NCBI RefSeq assembly: GCF_900111745.1
Contig: NZ_FOIJ01000006.1
Span: forward strand, 310,001-374,000
Direction of reading: 5' to 3'
Length of the DNA stretch: 64,000 bases
DNA from: Stigmatella erecta
Lineage (GTDB): Bacteria > Myxococcota > Myxococcia > Myxococcales > Myxococcaceae
Below the pieces are notes generated by a model, which was given only the letters and a program-made list of their open reading frames with translations, searched no databases and was not told where the DNA came from. Made by a program: the position numbers and the translations under genes. This document shows, piece by piece, positions 1 through 8,138 of the stretch (within the stretch, counting starts at the first letter, position 1; each line of letters opens with the position of its first letter).

Positions 1-2
1 AG

Positions 3-374
3 GTGACCTATGTCCCCGCGCTCGGCGTGGACCTGGCCGCCATGCAGCGGCTCGACAGCGGGCTCTACCTCCAGGACACGCGGGAGGGCACCGGGGCCGT
101 GGCCGTCTCCGGACGCCCCGTGACGGTGCACTACACGGGCTGGCTGCCCAACGGCACCCAGTTCGACAGCAGCCGCGACCGGGGGACGTTCTCCTTCACC
201 CCGGGCCGGGGGGATGTCATCGACGGGTGGGAGCAGGGCATCCCTGGCATGAAGGTGGGCGGGGTGCGCCGGCTCGTCCTGCCCTCCTCGCTGGGCTACG
301 GCAACCGGGGGGTCGGGGCCATTCCCCCCCAGTCCGTGCTCGTCTTCGAGGTGGAGTTGATGTCCATTCCCTGA
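3..374 (+). CDS. FKBP-type peptidyl-prolyl cis-trans isomerase (5' end outside window)
   Basis: This is the C-terminal catalytic part of an FKBP-fold prolyl isomerase, which interconverts cis and trans X-Pro bonds during protein folding. The visible 123 residues contain the FKBP signatures VHYTGWLPNGTQFDSS, the GDVIDGWEQGIPGMKVGG segment and GYGNRGVGAIPPQS, ending in the hydrophobic last strand VLVFEVELM. The first in-window start-like codon is a GTG at base 3, but the frame is open to the left edge. Related proteins usually have an N-terminal signal or lipoprotein peptide, so the true start is probably upstream of the window. The stop is the TGA at 372-374. Confidence 0.9.
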   Translation: MTYVPALGVDLAAMQRLDSGLYLQDTREGTGAVAVSGRPVTVHYTGWLPNGTQFDSSRDRGTFSFTPGRGDVIDGWEQGIPGMKVGGVRRLVLPSSLGYGNRGVGAIPPQSVLVFEVELMSIP

Positions 375-507
375 GCATCCCTTCGGCCCCGAGCCCCCGC
401 AGGGCCGGCCGCCGCACGTCCAGGCGAGGGGAAACGGCGGTGGGGCCCTTTCGCCAGTTCGAGCCTTCCTGGGATGTTGCTTCCTTCGCCCGCGGATCGC
501 GGCGGGT

Positions 508-2901
508 ATGCTCTCGGTGAGAAGGAAGGAAAGGCCGTCGTTGCTCCAGCCTGGAAAAAAGAACGCCTCTGCCGTGCGTCCCCCGCCGTGGCTGAGCGGC
601 TGGCCCTCGCAGGGTCCGGCCTCCGCGAGGGCTTCGGTCTCGCCGGAGCCGGGGAGCGCGCGCCAGCAGGGCGAGGAGCCAGGCGTGCTGCTGGTCGACG
701 ACCACCCCGCCAACCTGGTGGCCCTGGAGGCCATCCTGGAGCCGCTGGGCGTCCGCCTGACCAAGGCCCCCTCGGGGGAGCAGGCGCTGCGGCTGCTGCT
801 CGCCCAGGAGTTCGCCGTCATCCTGCTGGACGTTCAGATGGCGGGGCTCAACGGGTATGAGACGGCCGCGCTCATCAAGCAGCGCGAGCGCACGCGCAAC
901 ATCCCCATCATCTTCCTGACGGCCCACGGGCAGGACGAGACGGAGGTGCTCGCGGGCTACGCGCAGGGCGCGGTGGACTACCTGCGCAAGCCCCTGTCGC
1001 CCGAGGTGCTGCGCTCCAAGGTCAGCGTCTTCATCGAGCTGTTCCGCGCCCAGAACCAGGTGCGGCGCCAGGCGGAGCTCTTGCGCCACCAGGAGGCCCA
1101 GGCGCGCGAGGCCGCCACGCGCTCGGCGGACTACATCGCCCGGCTGCAGACGCTCACCTCGCTGCTGGCGGAGGCCACCTCCGTCACCCAGGTGGTGCAG
1201 GCGCTCTTCGAGCACGGCCTGGTGACGGTGGAGTCCAACGCCACCTCGCTGTGCCTGCTCGATCCGTCGCGCCGGGAGCTGGAGCGCATCGAGACGGTGG
1301 GCTACGCGCCAGAGGCCCGGACGGCGCTGGAGCGCATCCCCCTGTCCTCCTCCGAGCCCCTCACCGAGGCGGTGCGGGAGGGAAGGGCCCTGTGGCTCTC
1401 CTCGCGCGCGGAGGGCCTCACGCGCTACCCCGCGATGAGCGACTCGCTGCGCTTTCCCTCGATGGCGGCCCTGCCCCTCATCGTCAAGGGCCAGGCCATC
1501 GGCGTGCTCGGGCTGTCGTTTCCCCAGGAGCGCACCTTCAGCGAGGACGACCGGGCCTTCCTCAACGCCGTGGCCCACATCAGCGCCCAGGCCATCGACC
1601 GGGCGCGCCTGTATGACGAGGAGCGGCTCGCGCACGAGCGGGTGCGCAACGCCGCCGCGCGCCTCAAGGTGCTCGCCGAGGCCACCGACGCCTTCAGCGC
1701 CGCCAACCGGGACTTGCCCGCGCTGTTCGAGGCCGTCTCGCACCAGGTGGTGCGGCACATGGGGGACTCCAGCGTCCTGCACCTGCTGTCCGGGGACGGG
1801 CAGCGCATGGAGCTCGTCTCCGTGCGCCACGTGGTGCCCGAGCACCAGGCGTTCCTGCGGCGGCTCCTGGAGGACCACCCGGCGCGGCTGGGCGAGGGGC
1901 TCCTGGGCGAGGTGGCCCAGACGGGCCGCTCCGTGCTCATGCCCACCGTGTCCCCCAGGGAGCTGAGCGCCCGGCTCCAGCCCGAGTACCGCGTCTCGCT
2001 GGAGCGCATCCCCCTGCAGACGTGCCTCGTGGTGCCCCTGTGGGCCCAGGGGCGCATCATCGGCACGCTGGCCACCGCGCGCTCCGCGCCGGGCATCGCC
2101 TTCACCCCGGAGGAACTGCGGCTCATGGAGGAGCTGGCCGGCAAGGCGGCCATGTCCATCGAGAACGCGCGCCTGTTCCAGCAGCAGCTGCACTCCCAGG
2201 AGGAGCTGCGCCGCCGGACCGAGTTCGAGCAGCAGCTCATCGGCATCGTCTCCCATGACTTGCGCAACCCCCTGGGCGCCATCAGCATGGCGGCGGGCAT
2301 GCTCCTGGCGAACCCCAGCCTGGACGAGCGCCAGCGCCGCGCCGCCCAGCGCATCGCCTCCTCGGGCGAGCGCGCCACGCGCCTCATCCGGGATCTGCTG
2401 GACTTCACCCAGGCGCGCCTGGGCACCGGCATCCCTCTGAACCGCCACCCCATGGACCTGCACGAGGTGACGCGCCACGTGGTGGACGAGGTGCTGCTCG
2501 CTCACCCGGGGCGCCACGTCCAGGTGGAATCGAGCGGCGAGGGGGGGGGCGAATGGGACTCGGACCGCATCGCCCAGGTGCTGACCAACCTGCTGGGCAA
2601 CGCGCTGGCCTACAGCCCCGCCCACACCCCCGTGCGGGTGAGCACCTTCGGGGAGGAGGACGGCGCCCGGCTCGAGGTGCACAACCAGGGCTCGCCCATC
2701 CCCGCCGAGCTGCTGCCCCGGCTTTTCGAGCCGCTCACCCGGGGCCTGCCCGGCGAGGCGCACCCCAACCGCAGCATTGGCCTGGGGCTGTACATCGTCC
2801 GCGCCATCCTCGGGGGCCATGGGGGCACCATCGAGGTGGCCTCCAGCGAGCAGGGCGGGACAACCTTCACGGTGCGCCTGCCCCGCCGCGCCAGCACCTG
2901 A
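508..2901 (+). CDS. Hybrid sensor histidine kinase: receiver, two GAF domains, HisKA, HATPase
   Basis: A soluble two-component sensor of 797 residues. Residues about 57-172 form a receiver domain with acidic pair D64/D65, phospho-acceptor D108 in ILLDVQM, T138 and K161. Two GAF-type sensor regions follow (about 205-370 and 395-560), joined by helical linkers. The dimerisation helix carries H583 in the motif IVSHDLRNPLG, and a HATPase_c domain follows with N, G1 (GLGLYIV) and G2-like (GGTTFTV) boxes. There are no transmembrane segments. The receiver at the N terminus means it probably takes phosphate from another kinase or acts in a relay. The first about 55 residues are low in complexity and a later start is possible. 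The DUF2378 gene follows 44 bases downstream and a response regulator soon after, suggesting one signalling unit. The ligand of the GAF domains cannot be read from sequence. Confidence 0.93.
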   Translation: MLSVRRKERPSLLQPGKKNASAVRPPPWLSGWPSQGPASARASVSPEPGSARQQGEEPGVLLVDDHPANLVALEAILEPLGVRLTKAPSGEQALRLLLAQEFAVILLDVQMAGLNGYETAALIKQRERTRNIPIIFLTAHGQDETEVLAGYAQGAVDYLRKPLSPEVLRSKVSVFIELFRAQNQVRRQAELLRHQEAQAREAATRSADYIARLQTLTSLLAEATSVTQVVQALFEHGLVTVESNATSLCLLDPSRRELERIETVGYAPEARTALERIPLSSSEPLTEAVREGRALWLSSRAEGLTRYPAMSDSLRFPSMAALPLIVKGQAIGVLGLSFPQERTFSEDDRAFLNAVAHISAQAIDRARLYDEERLAHERVRNAAARLKVLAEATDAFSAANRDLPALFEAVSHQVVRHMGDSSVLHLLSGDGQRMELVSVRHVVPEHQAFLRRLLEDHPARLGEGLLGEVAQTGRSVLMPTVSPRELSARLQPEYRVSLERIPLQTCLVVPLWAQGRIIGTLATARSAPGIAFTPEELRLMEELAGKAAMSIENARLFQQQLHSQEELRRRTEFEQQLIGIVSHDLRNPLGAISMAAGMLLANPSLDERQRRAAQRIASSGERATRLIRDLLDFTQARLGTGIPLNRHPMDLHEVTRHVVDEVLLAHPGRHVQVESSGEGGGEWDSDRIAQVLTNLLGNALAYSPAHTPVRVSTFGEEDGARLEVHNQGSPIPAELLPRLFEPLTRGLPGEAHPNRSIGLGLYIVRAILGGHGGTIEVASSEQGGTTFTVRLPRRAST

Positions 2902-2945
2902 TAGGCTCCCGGCGCGAAGTGTCCTTGGAGAAACGCGCGCGCGCC

Positions 2946-3590
2946 ATGTCCCCCGAGACCTCGCTCCGCAAGGAGCCCGTCGCCTTTGATCAAATCATGG
3001 AGGGGCTGCTGCTGCATGCCATGAAGGGCCGGCTGGATGGGGAGGCCCGGCGGCGGCTGCTCGGCATCGGCGTGGACGTGGACCAGCCGCTGAGCAGCGC
3101 CTACCCGCTGACGGTGATGGTGGAGGCCATCCGCATCTGCGCGGACGTGCTCTACCCGGACCAGCCCCGGGACGAGGCCTGGTACCTCACGGGGCGCCGG
3201 GCGCTGGAGGGCTTCGGCAGCACCGCCATGGGCAAGGCGCTCTTTGGCATGGCCCGGGTGTGGGGGCCGCGCAAGCTGCTGGGCCACATGACGCGCGCGC
3301 TGCAGACCGCCATCAACTACGCGCGGGCCCACGCGGTGGACCTGCCCAACGGGGACGTGGAGCTGACGGCGGAGATTCTCCCCGACTACCTGGCGCTGCA
3401 CGGCAAGCGGCGCCTGATGGACCCGCACTTCCTCCGGGGCATCATCGCGCAGCTGGTGGAGGTCGGCGGCGCCCGGGCCCCCGTCGTCCTGGTGACCTCC
3501 ACGGCCCCCCAGGAGAGCCGCTACGTCTACCGGGTGAGCCTCTCCCAGGCGCAGCCCCTCCCCCCTCCCCCCGCCCCGCCGCGCGCATGA
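2946..3590 (+). CDS. DUF2378 family protein (myxobacterial TIGR02265 family)
   Basis: The 214-residue product matches the myxobacteria-restricted DUF2378 (TIGR02265) family. Diagnostic stretches are MEGLLLHAMKGRL near residue 18, a LGIGVDVDQPLSSAYPL segment, the motif ICADVLYPDQPRDEAWYLTG, and the RALEGFGSTAMGKAL helix. The family has no known biochemical function; members recur in large numbers in Myxococcales, often beside signalling genes. The start chosen is the ATG at 2946, 44 bases after the upstream kinase stop; the same frame is open further upstream but overlaps the kinase. The C-terminal tail is proline-rich (QPLPPPPAPP). Its position between a hybrid kinase and a response regulator suggests a role in the same pathway, which is inference only. 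Confidence 0.85.
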   Translation: MSPETSLRKEPVAFDQIMEGLLLHAMKGRLDGEARRRLLGIGVDVDQPLSSAYPLTVMVEAIRICADVLYPDQPRDEAWYLTGRRALEGFGSTAMGKALFGMARVWGPRKLLGHMTRALQTAINYARAHAVDLPNGDVELTAEILPDYLALHGKRRLMDPHFLRGIIAQLVEVGGARAPVVLVTSTAPQESRYVYRVSLSQAQPLPPPPAPPRA

Positions 3591-3724
3591 GCCCGGGCCC
3601 GAACGATTGCTTCCGGACACCCCGTGGACAAGCCCCTTCCCTGGGCCAGAACCGGACCTAGCCTGCAGGGCGGAGGCGTGGAGGCGCGTGTGAGTGAAGT
3701 GGACAGCCCCGGCGGACCCATCCG

Positions 3725-4096
3725 ATGGTGAAGCGCCTGCTCCTCGTGGACGACGAGGCCGCCATCGTCGAAGCACTCCAGGACATCCTCTCCGACGAAG
3801 GGTACGCCGTGGAGGCGGCCTTCAACGGCGAGGAGGCCCTCCAGCGGCTGCACGCCGCCCGGCCGGACCTGATGCTCATGGACCTGATGATGCCGGTGAT
3901 GGACGGCCGGGAGCTGCTGCGCCGGGTGCGGCAGGATCCCTCGCTGCACGACTTGCCCGTGGTGGTGATGAGCGCCGGCCGCATCACCGACGAGGAGCGC
4001 CAGGCCGCCTCCGCCACGCTCGCCAAGCCCTTCGAGCTGGAGGTGCTGCTGGAGACCCTCCAGAAGCACCTGCCGGAGCCGGAGTCCGGCACCTGA
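3725..4096 (+). CDS. Single-domain response regulator (CheY-like)
   Basis: A 123-residue stand-alone receiver domain. It shows the acidic pocket D9/D10, phospho-acceptor D53 in LMLMDLMMPVMDG, S83 in place of the usual T/S, and K101 in AKPFE. There is no output domain, so it would act by protein contact or as a phosphate shuttle. It lies downstream of the hybrid kinase and the DUF2378 gene on the same strand, separated from the latter by about 134 bases, and may serve that kinase. Its stop codon lies within a perfect inverted repeat shared with the convergent oligoribonuclease gene. Confidence 0.9.
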   Translation: MVKRLLLVDDEAAIVEALQDILSDEGYAVEAAFNGEEALQRLHAARPDLMLMDLMMPVMDGRELLRRVRQDPSLHDLPVVVMSAGRITDEERQAASATLAKPFELEVLLETLQKHLPEPESGT

Positions 4097-4115
4097 GCGG
4101 GGGGGGCCCGCTCAG
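4093..4115. terminator. Bidirectional hairpin containing both convergent stop codons
   Basis: A perfect 9-bp inverted repeat, CTGAGCGGG then a five-G loop then CCCGCTCAG. The left arm contains the TGA of the response regulator and the right arm contains the reverse-strand stop of the oligoribonuclease gene. There is no T tract, so termination would depend on stem strength or Rho. Bidirectional function is inferred from the convergent placement. Confidence 0.6.
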
Positions 4116-4672
4116 CCGACGGCGCCGGGGTTGGGCCGGAAGAAGGTGTCCCGGTAGAACGACAGCTCGGTGAGGCTCGCGCGAATGTCCGCCAGGGCCG
4201 TGTGCCCCGCGGGGGGCTTGCGCGGCTCGAACACCTGCGGGTACCAGGCGCGCGTGAGCACCTTGAGGCTCGTCACATCCACCATGCGGTAGTGCAGGAA
4301 GCGCTCCAGCATGGGCATGTACCGCATGAGGAACCGCCGGTCGGTGTGGATGGAGTTGCCACACAGGATGCCCTCGCTCACCGCGCAGTGGGAGGACACC
4401 AGCTCCATCACATCCCGCTCGGCCACCCGCAGGGACGTGGGGGAGGCGCGCACCTTGGCGAGCAGCCCGTTGCGCGTGTGCATCTCCTTCACCACGGGCT
4501 CCATGCGCGCCAGGACTTCTTCCGGCTGCCAGATGACGCGTTCGAACTCCGCGATCGGGACGAGATCCGCCCCGGTGAGGATGACGCCAATCTCGATGAT
4601 GGCGCAGGTTTCCGGGTCCAGACCCGTCATCTCAAGGTCCAGCCAGACAAAACAGGGGGCAGGCGAAGTCAT
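4112..4672 (-). CDS. orn: Oligoribonuclease
   Basis: A DEDDh-family 3'-5' exoribonuclease of 186 residues that degrades two- to five-nucleotide RNA, including the pGpG produced from cyclic di-GMP. The exonuclease I motif is WLDLEMTGLD (D12, E14), the middle motif is CGNSIHTDRRFLMRYMP, and the C-terminal motif is HTALADIRASL with the catalytic His and Asp. The length is normal for Orn. It ends inside a hairpin shared with the convergent response regulator. The next gene upstream on the same strand stops 30 bases before this start, so the two may be co-transcribed. Confidence 0.97.
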   Translation of the reverse strand: MTSPAPCFVWLDLEMTGLDPETCAIIEIGVILTGADLVPIAEFERVIWQPEEVLARMEPVVKEMHTRNGLLAKVRASPTSLRVAERDVMELVSSHCAVSEGILCGNSIHTDRRFLMRYMPMLERFLHYRMVDVTSLKVLTRAWYPQVFEPRKPPAGHTALADIRASLTELSFYRDTFFRPNPGAVG

Positions 4673-4702
4673 GGGGCGCGGAGCTATACACGGGCTTGTG
4701 CG

Positions 4703-5392
4703 TCACATCCACCTGCCGCCCTCCTCCAGCCCGCCTTCCGGGAGCCGGGGCGCCCACAGCCGCGCCTGGCCAAGCAGCTGCCGCACCTCGAAGGCCAGCA
4801 CCGGGGGGAACGCCTCGTAGGCCTGCGACAGGCAGGAGAGCTCCCAGGTGAACTGCACGCACAGCACCTCGTCGGCCTCCACCCGGAGCCGCTCCAGCTC
4901 GCCCGCCATGCCCGCGGGCGCCGCCAGCAACAGCCGCTGGGGCCGCTGCCGCCGCAGCCCGCGCAGGGCCGCGTGGATGCGCAGGTCTCCCGCCGCGATG
5001 CCCTCGGCCACCAGCACCACCGTGCCGCCGGTGGGCACGCACCGCGCGTGGGGCCCGCGCAGCCGCTGCGCGCACAGGGCCACCTCGCCCGCCTGCGCAT
5101 CCATCCACCGCGTCAGCTCCGCGGCGGGCGCCGAGGCCGCGCGCACCCCGTCCACGTCCAGGAAGAAGCCCTCCCCCTCGGAGACGGCGCCCACCCCCAG
5201 GCCGGGCTGCGCGGGCGCATCCACCTGCCGGGCCACCCAGATGTCCAGCGGCACCCTCAGCGCGCGGGCCACCTCGTAGCCCACGCGGACCCCGCCCCCG
5301 CCCAGGCCGAAGATCTGCATGGATTCATCGCGGTAGGGCCGAAGCAACATCGCCAGCCTCCGCCCCGCCTCCGCCCGGTCTCGAAACCGCAT
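4703..5392 (-). CDS. Phosphoribosyltransferase-like protein
   Basis: A 229-residue protein resembling the type I phosphoribosyltransferase group used as stand-alone domains (ComF/Rv0571c-like). Residues 30-50 (FGLGGGGVRVGYEVARAL) match the opening loop of this fold, and GGTVVLVAEGIAAGDLRIHAAL near residue 120 corresponds to the PRPP-binding segment, but there Asp/Asp-Thr residues are replaced (VAEGIAAG rather than VDDGIATG). Activity is therefore uncertain. The start chosen is the ATG at 5392, preceded by a GGGGGAG ribosome-binding site; the frame is open further upstream without a better start. It precedes oligoribonuclease by 30 bases on the same strand. The substrate is unknown. Confidence 0.75.
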   Translation of the reverse strand: MRFRDRAEAGRRLAMLLRPYRDESMQIFGLGGGGVRVGYEVARALRVPLDIWVARQVDAPAQPGLGVGAVSEGEGFFLDVDGVRAASAPAAELTRWMDAQAGEVALCAQRLRGPHARCVPTGGTVVLVAEGIAAGDLRIHAALRGLRRQRPQRLLLAAPAGMAGELERLRVEADEVLCVQFTWELSCLSQAYEAFPPVLAFEVRQLLGQARLWAPRLPEGGLEEGGRWM

Positions 5393-5633
5393 TCGCACTC
5401 CCCCGTGGCTGCTCCACCTCCAACCTGCACCTTGCCACCGCCCCGCGCAGCGCACCGGCCCCGCGCGGCCCCACAGGGGCAAGCGACGGCTCTCCTGCCA
5501 GGATGCTGTGGCCCCGAGGGCGCGCCGGCCGACAATCCCATACGGCTTCGGGACAAGGCCCACTGGGCTTGCCTGTCCAGCAACCATGCGCAGTATGGAA
5601 CGACTGTAAATCTCCAGCCTCCCGGGTCCCGCC

Positions 5634-6917
5634 ATGAGCCAGCCGTCCGCCGGTCCGGTCCTCTCCCTCACCTCGGTGATGACCCAGCCTGGGGTGCTCG
5701 AGTCCGGGAGCCCGCTGCGCCCCCCGGCCCCGCCCCGCCCCCCCAGCCTGTCGGCCCTGCCGGCGCTGACGGCCGAGGCCCTGGTGGAGCAGCTGCACGT
5801 GAAGCTCGCCGCGCACCCCTTCTGGGACAGCCCGCTCTTGAAGGCCTGCCGCCGGGGGCACCTGTCGCGCGAGGACTACGCGTTCATCTTCTCCCAGTAC
5901 GCGCTGCTGCTTGGCACCTCCCCGCGCTTTCTCCACGCGCTGATGGCCCAGTGCGAGACGGAGCCGGAGCGCGCGCGGCTCACCCAGACGCTGTGGGAGG
6001 AGATGGGGATGGCGCCGGAGAAGCGGCCCTCGGCCCTGTTCCACCGCTTCCTGCGCGACGGGCTGGGCGTGAACGCGGACACCATCCACTTCCAGGACGC
6101 CACGCGCCACTTCGTCCGCGAGTGCCTGGACACGTGCCTGGACACGCCCCAGGCCTGCGCGAGCGCCTTCGTGGCGCTGGGCCTGGAGGCGCTGGTGCCC
6201 CGGCTCTACAGCATCTTCGTGGATGGGCTCCTGCAGGCCCACGTGTCCGACCGCTACCTGCCCTTCTTCTACTGGCACATGGCGGCGAGCCCCGCGCGCC
6301 TGCGCGGCCTGGAGGCGCTGGTGCTCTCGCACGCACACGAGCCGGGCTGGGCCGACACGTGCCTGGGCGCCATGGAGCGCGCGCTGCAGTTGCACGGCAA
6401 CTTCCTGGAGGGGCTCTTCGAGGCGGTGCAGCACCGCCGGCTCCGGCCGCTGCTGGAGCACATCCAGGACCGGGTGCCGCTCACCCCCGAGCACCCGGAC
6501 CCGCGCACCCTGCACCTGGAGGACTTCTCCCAGGGGCCGTCCTTCTACCAGTACGCGCACGAGGAGGAGGGCATCCGCTTCTCCGTGGACCGGGTGCCGT
6601 TCGCCACGGAGGTGCTGGAGACGCACCTGGTGCGGGTGGCCCCCGGCCACACCACGGAGATGCGCGAGCACGCGCACGAGGCGCTGCTCGTGGTGATGGA
6701 GGGCCAGGGCCGGGTGCACGTGCGCGGCACCGAGGTGGAGGTGAAGCCGGGGGATGCGGTGTTCGTGCCCCGCTGGGCGCCGAACCAGGCGCGCAGCCTG
6801 GGCCCGGAGGCGCTGACGCTGCTGAGGGTGACGGACCACGGCTTCACGCGCCTGGCCCACGACGAGGAGGTGCTCCGGGCGCTGCGGCTCAAGAGGGCCA
6901 CCGGTGTGGACCTCTGA
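5634..6917 (+). CDS. TenA/haem-oxygenase-like domain fused to a cupin domain
   Basis: A 427-residue fusion. Residues about 45-270 form an all-helical domain like TenA/PqqC and haem-oxygenase-like diiron oxidases, with LWEEMG at 121-125, ALGLEALVPRLYSIF at 181-195 and FFYWH at 211-215. Several positions that carry metal-ligand His or Asp in diiron members appear replaced (R131/P132 and P220), so it may be cofactor-free or altered. Residues about 325-405 form a cupin barrel: motif 1 is GHTTEMREHAHE with H346 and H348, and motif 2 is GDAVFVPRWAPN with N384 where the third histidine is usual. The first 40 residues are Pro-rich. The enoyl-CoA hydratase gene begins 18 bases downstream, so the two probably share a transcript. 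The reaction is unknown. Confidence 0.75.
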   Translation: MSQPSAGPVLSLTSVMTQPGVLESGSPLRPPAPPRPPSLSALPALTAEALVEQLHVKLAAHPFWDSPLLKACRRGHLSREDYAFIFSQYALLLGTSPRFLHALMAQCETEPERARLTQTLWEEMGMAPEKRPSALFHRFLRDGLGVNADTIHFQDATRHFVRECLDTCLDTPQACASAFVALGLEALVPRLYSIFVDGLLQAHVSDRYLPFFYWHMAASPARLRGLEALVLSHAHEPGWADTCLGAMERALQLHGNFLEGLFEAVQHRRLRPLLEHIQDRVPLTPEHPDPRTLHLEDFSQGPSFYQYAHEEEGIRFSVDRVPFATEVLETHLVRVAPGHTTEMREHAHEALLVVMEGQGRVHVRGTEVEVKPGDAVFVPRWAPNQARSLGPEALTLLRVTDHGFTRLAHDEEVLRALRLKRATGVDL

Positions 6918-6935
6918 GTGGTAGGGTGCGGGACC

Positions 6936-7685
6936 ATGTCCAACACCCTGCTGACGCAAGACACCGGGAAGGTCCGCACCCTCACCTTCAACCGGCCGGA
7001 GAAGAAGAACGCCTTCACCCACGCCATGTACGAGGCCGCCACGGAGGCGCTGCGCCAGGCCGACGCCGACCCCGCCATTCACGTGGTGGTGCTCACCGGC
7101 GCCGGGGGCGTCTTCACCTCGGGCAACGACATCGGTGACTTCGTCGAGCACCCGGTGACGGGCGAGGACTCGGCGGTGTTCCGCTTCCTGCGCACGCTGG
7201 TGGACCTGGCCAAGCCGCTGGTGGCCGTGGTGGACGGGCCCGCGGTGGGCATCGGCACGACGATGCTGCTGCACTGTGACTACGTGCTCGCCTCGGACCG
7301 GGCGCGCTTCGCCATGCCCTTCATCAACCTGGCCCTGTGCCCGGAGGGCGCCTCCAGCGTGCTCCTGCCGCGCCAGGCGGGCATGGCGCTCGCCTCGGAG
7401 CTGCTGCTGTTCGGCGAGCCCTTCGACGCGGAGACGGCCCTGCGCGCCCGCATCATCAACCGGGTGGTGCCCGCCGCCCAGCTCGCCGAAGTGACCGCCG
7501 AGCGCACCCAGGCCCTCGCCGCCAAGCCCCTGGGCGCGCTCCAGGTGACCAAGAGCCTGCTGCGCGACTCGATGCGCAGCGAGGTGAACGGCACGCTGCG
7601 CCGGGAGGGCGCCGAGTTCGTCAAGCGCCTGCACTCCGACGAGGCGCGCGAGGCCCTCATGGCCTTCATGAACCGCAAGAAGTAG
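6936..7685 (+). CDS. Enoyl-CoA hydratase/isomerase family protein
   Basis: A 249-residue crotonase-fold protein. It contains NRPEKKNAF at the N terminus, the first oxyanion-hole segment FTSGNDIGDF near residue 65, the second at VVDGPAVGIGTTMLL near residue 100, and the active-site helix region LCPEGASSVLLPR with one Glu. This pattern suits a 2-enoyl-CoA hydratase or isomerase acting on acyl-CoA thioesters; the exact substrate cannot be deduced. The start is the ATG at 6936, 18 bases after the upstream fusion gene. A short GC hairpin (7685-7697) sits just after the stop, between this gene and a convergent small gene. Confidence 0.88.
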   Translation: MSNTLLTQDTGKVRTLTFNRPEKKNAFTHAMYEAATEALRQADADPAIHVVVLTGAGGVFTSGNDIGDFVEHPVTGEDSAVFRFLRTLVDLAKPLVAVVDGPAVGIGTTMLLHCDYVLASDRARFAMPFINLALCPEGASSVLLPRQAGMALASELLLFGEPFDAETALRARIINRVVPAAQLAEVTAERTQALAAKPLGALQVTKSLLRDSMRSEVNGTLRREGAEFVKRLHSDEAREALMAFMNRKK

Positions 7686-7703
7686 CCGCCCGGCGGCCCT
7701 CGC

Positions 7704-8051
7704 CTAGAAGTCCCACCGCAGGAAGGTGAGGTGGGGGGCGATGGCGTTGGAGGGCAGGCTCTCCAGCGCCGCGTCCACCCCGTCCGTGGGGGCGGGCTGA
7801 GCCCCCACCGGGAGCACCCCGCCCGGCGGGAAGGCCAGCTGCCAGCCCTCCGGGGTGGCACTCAGGTAGCCCAGGACGGGCTGGCGCTCCTCCACGGGTT
7901 GCCCCTCCGGGGTGAACTGGAGCGACTCCTCCAGCGGGGTGAGGGACGGCGGCCTCACCCCGGGCGCCGCGGCGAGCCCCAGCACCGGCCACCCGAGGGC
8001 CAGCACCGCGCCCAGCCACCTCCCGCCTCTCCTCGTCATCCGCGCGGCCAT
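7704..8051 (-). CDS. Small secreted protein of unknown function
   Basis: A 115-residue protein with a twin-arginine-rich, hydrophobic N terminus (RRGGRWLGAVLALGWPVLGLAAAPG) that looks like a signal peptide with a cleavage site near LAAA. The mature part, about 85 residues, is rich in Pro, Glu and Leu and has no recognised domain or cysteines. An alternative start is the second methionine at residue 5. It lies downstream of the aminopeptidase gene on the same strand, 87 bases away. The function is unknown. Confidence 0.6.
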   Translation of the reverse strand: MAARMTRRGGRWLGAVLALGWPVLGLAAAPGVRPPSLTPLEESLQFTPEGQPVEERQPVLGYLSATPEGWQLAFPPGGVLPVGAQPAPTDGVDAALESLPSNAIAPHLTFLRWDF

Positions 8052-8138
8052 GGGGTGCCTCCTGAAGGAGCAACAGCCGGCAGGGGCCGAAGGGTTCCCC
8101 GGCCGGCGCCTTTTGCCCCGGGCGGCGCGGCAGGGCCC

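Noticed and set aside
217-2820. An 867-codon open frame on the minus strand opposite the hybrid kinase
   Set aside because: It lies opposite a gene with clear receiver, GAF and kinase domains, has no recognisable domain, and is His/Gln/Arg/Leu-rich as expected for antisense frames of high-GC coding DNA.
4202-7138. A 978-codon plus-strand frame across several genes
   Set aside because: It crosses oligoribonuclease, the phosphoribosyltransferase-like gene and the cupin fusion in another frame and has Pro/Arg/Gly-rich low-complexity sequence only.
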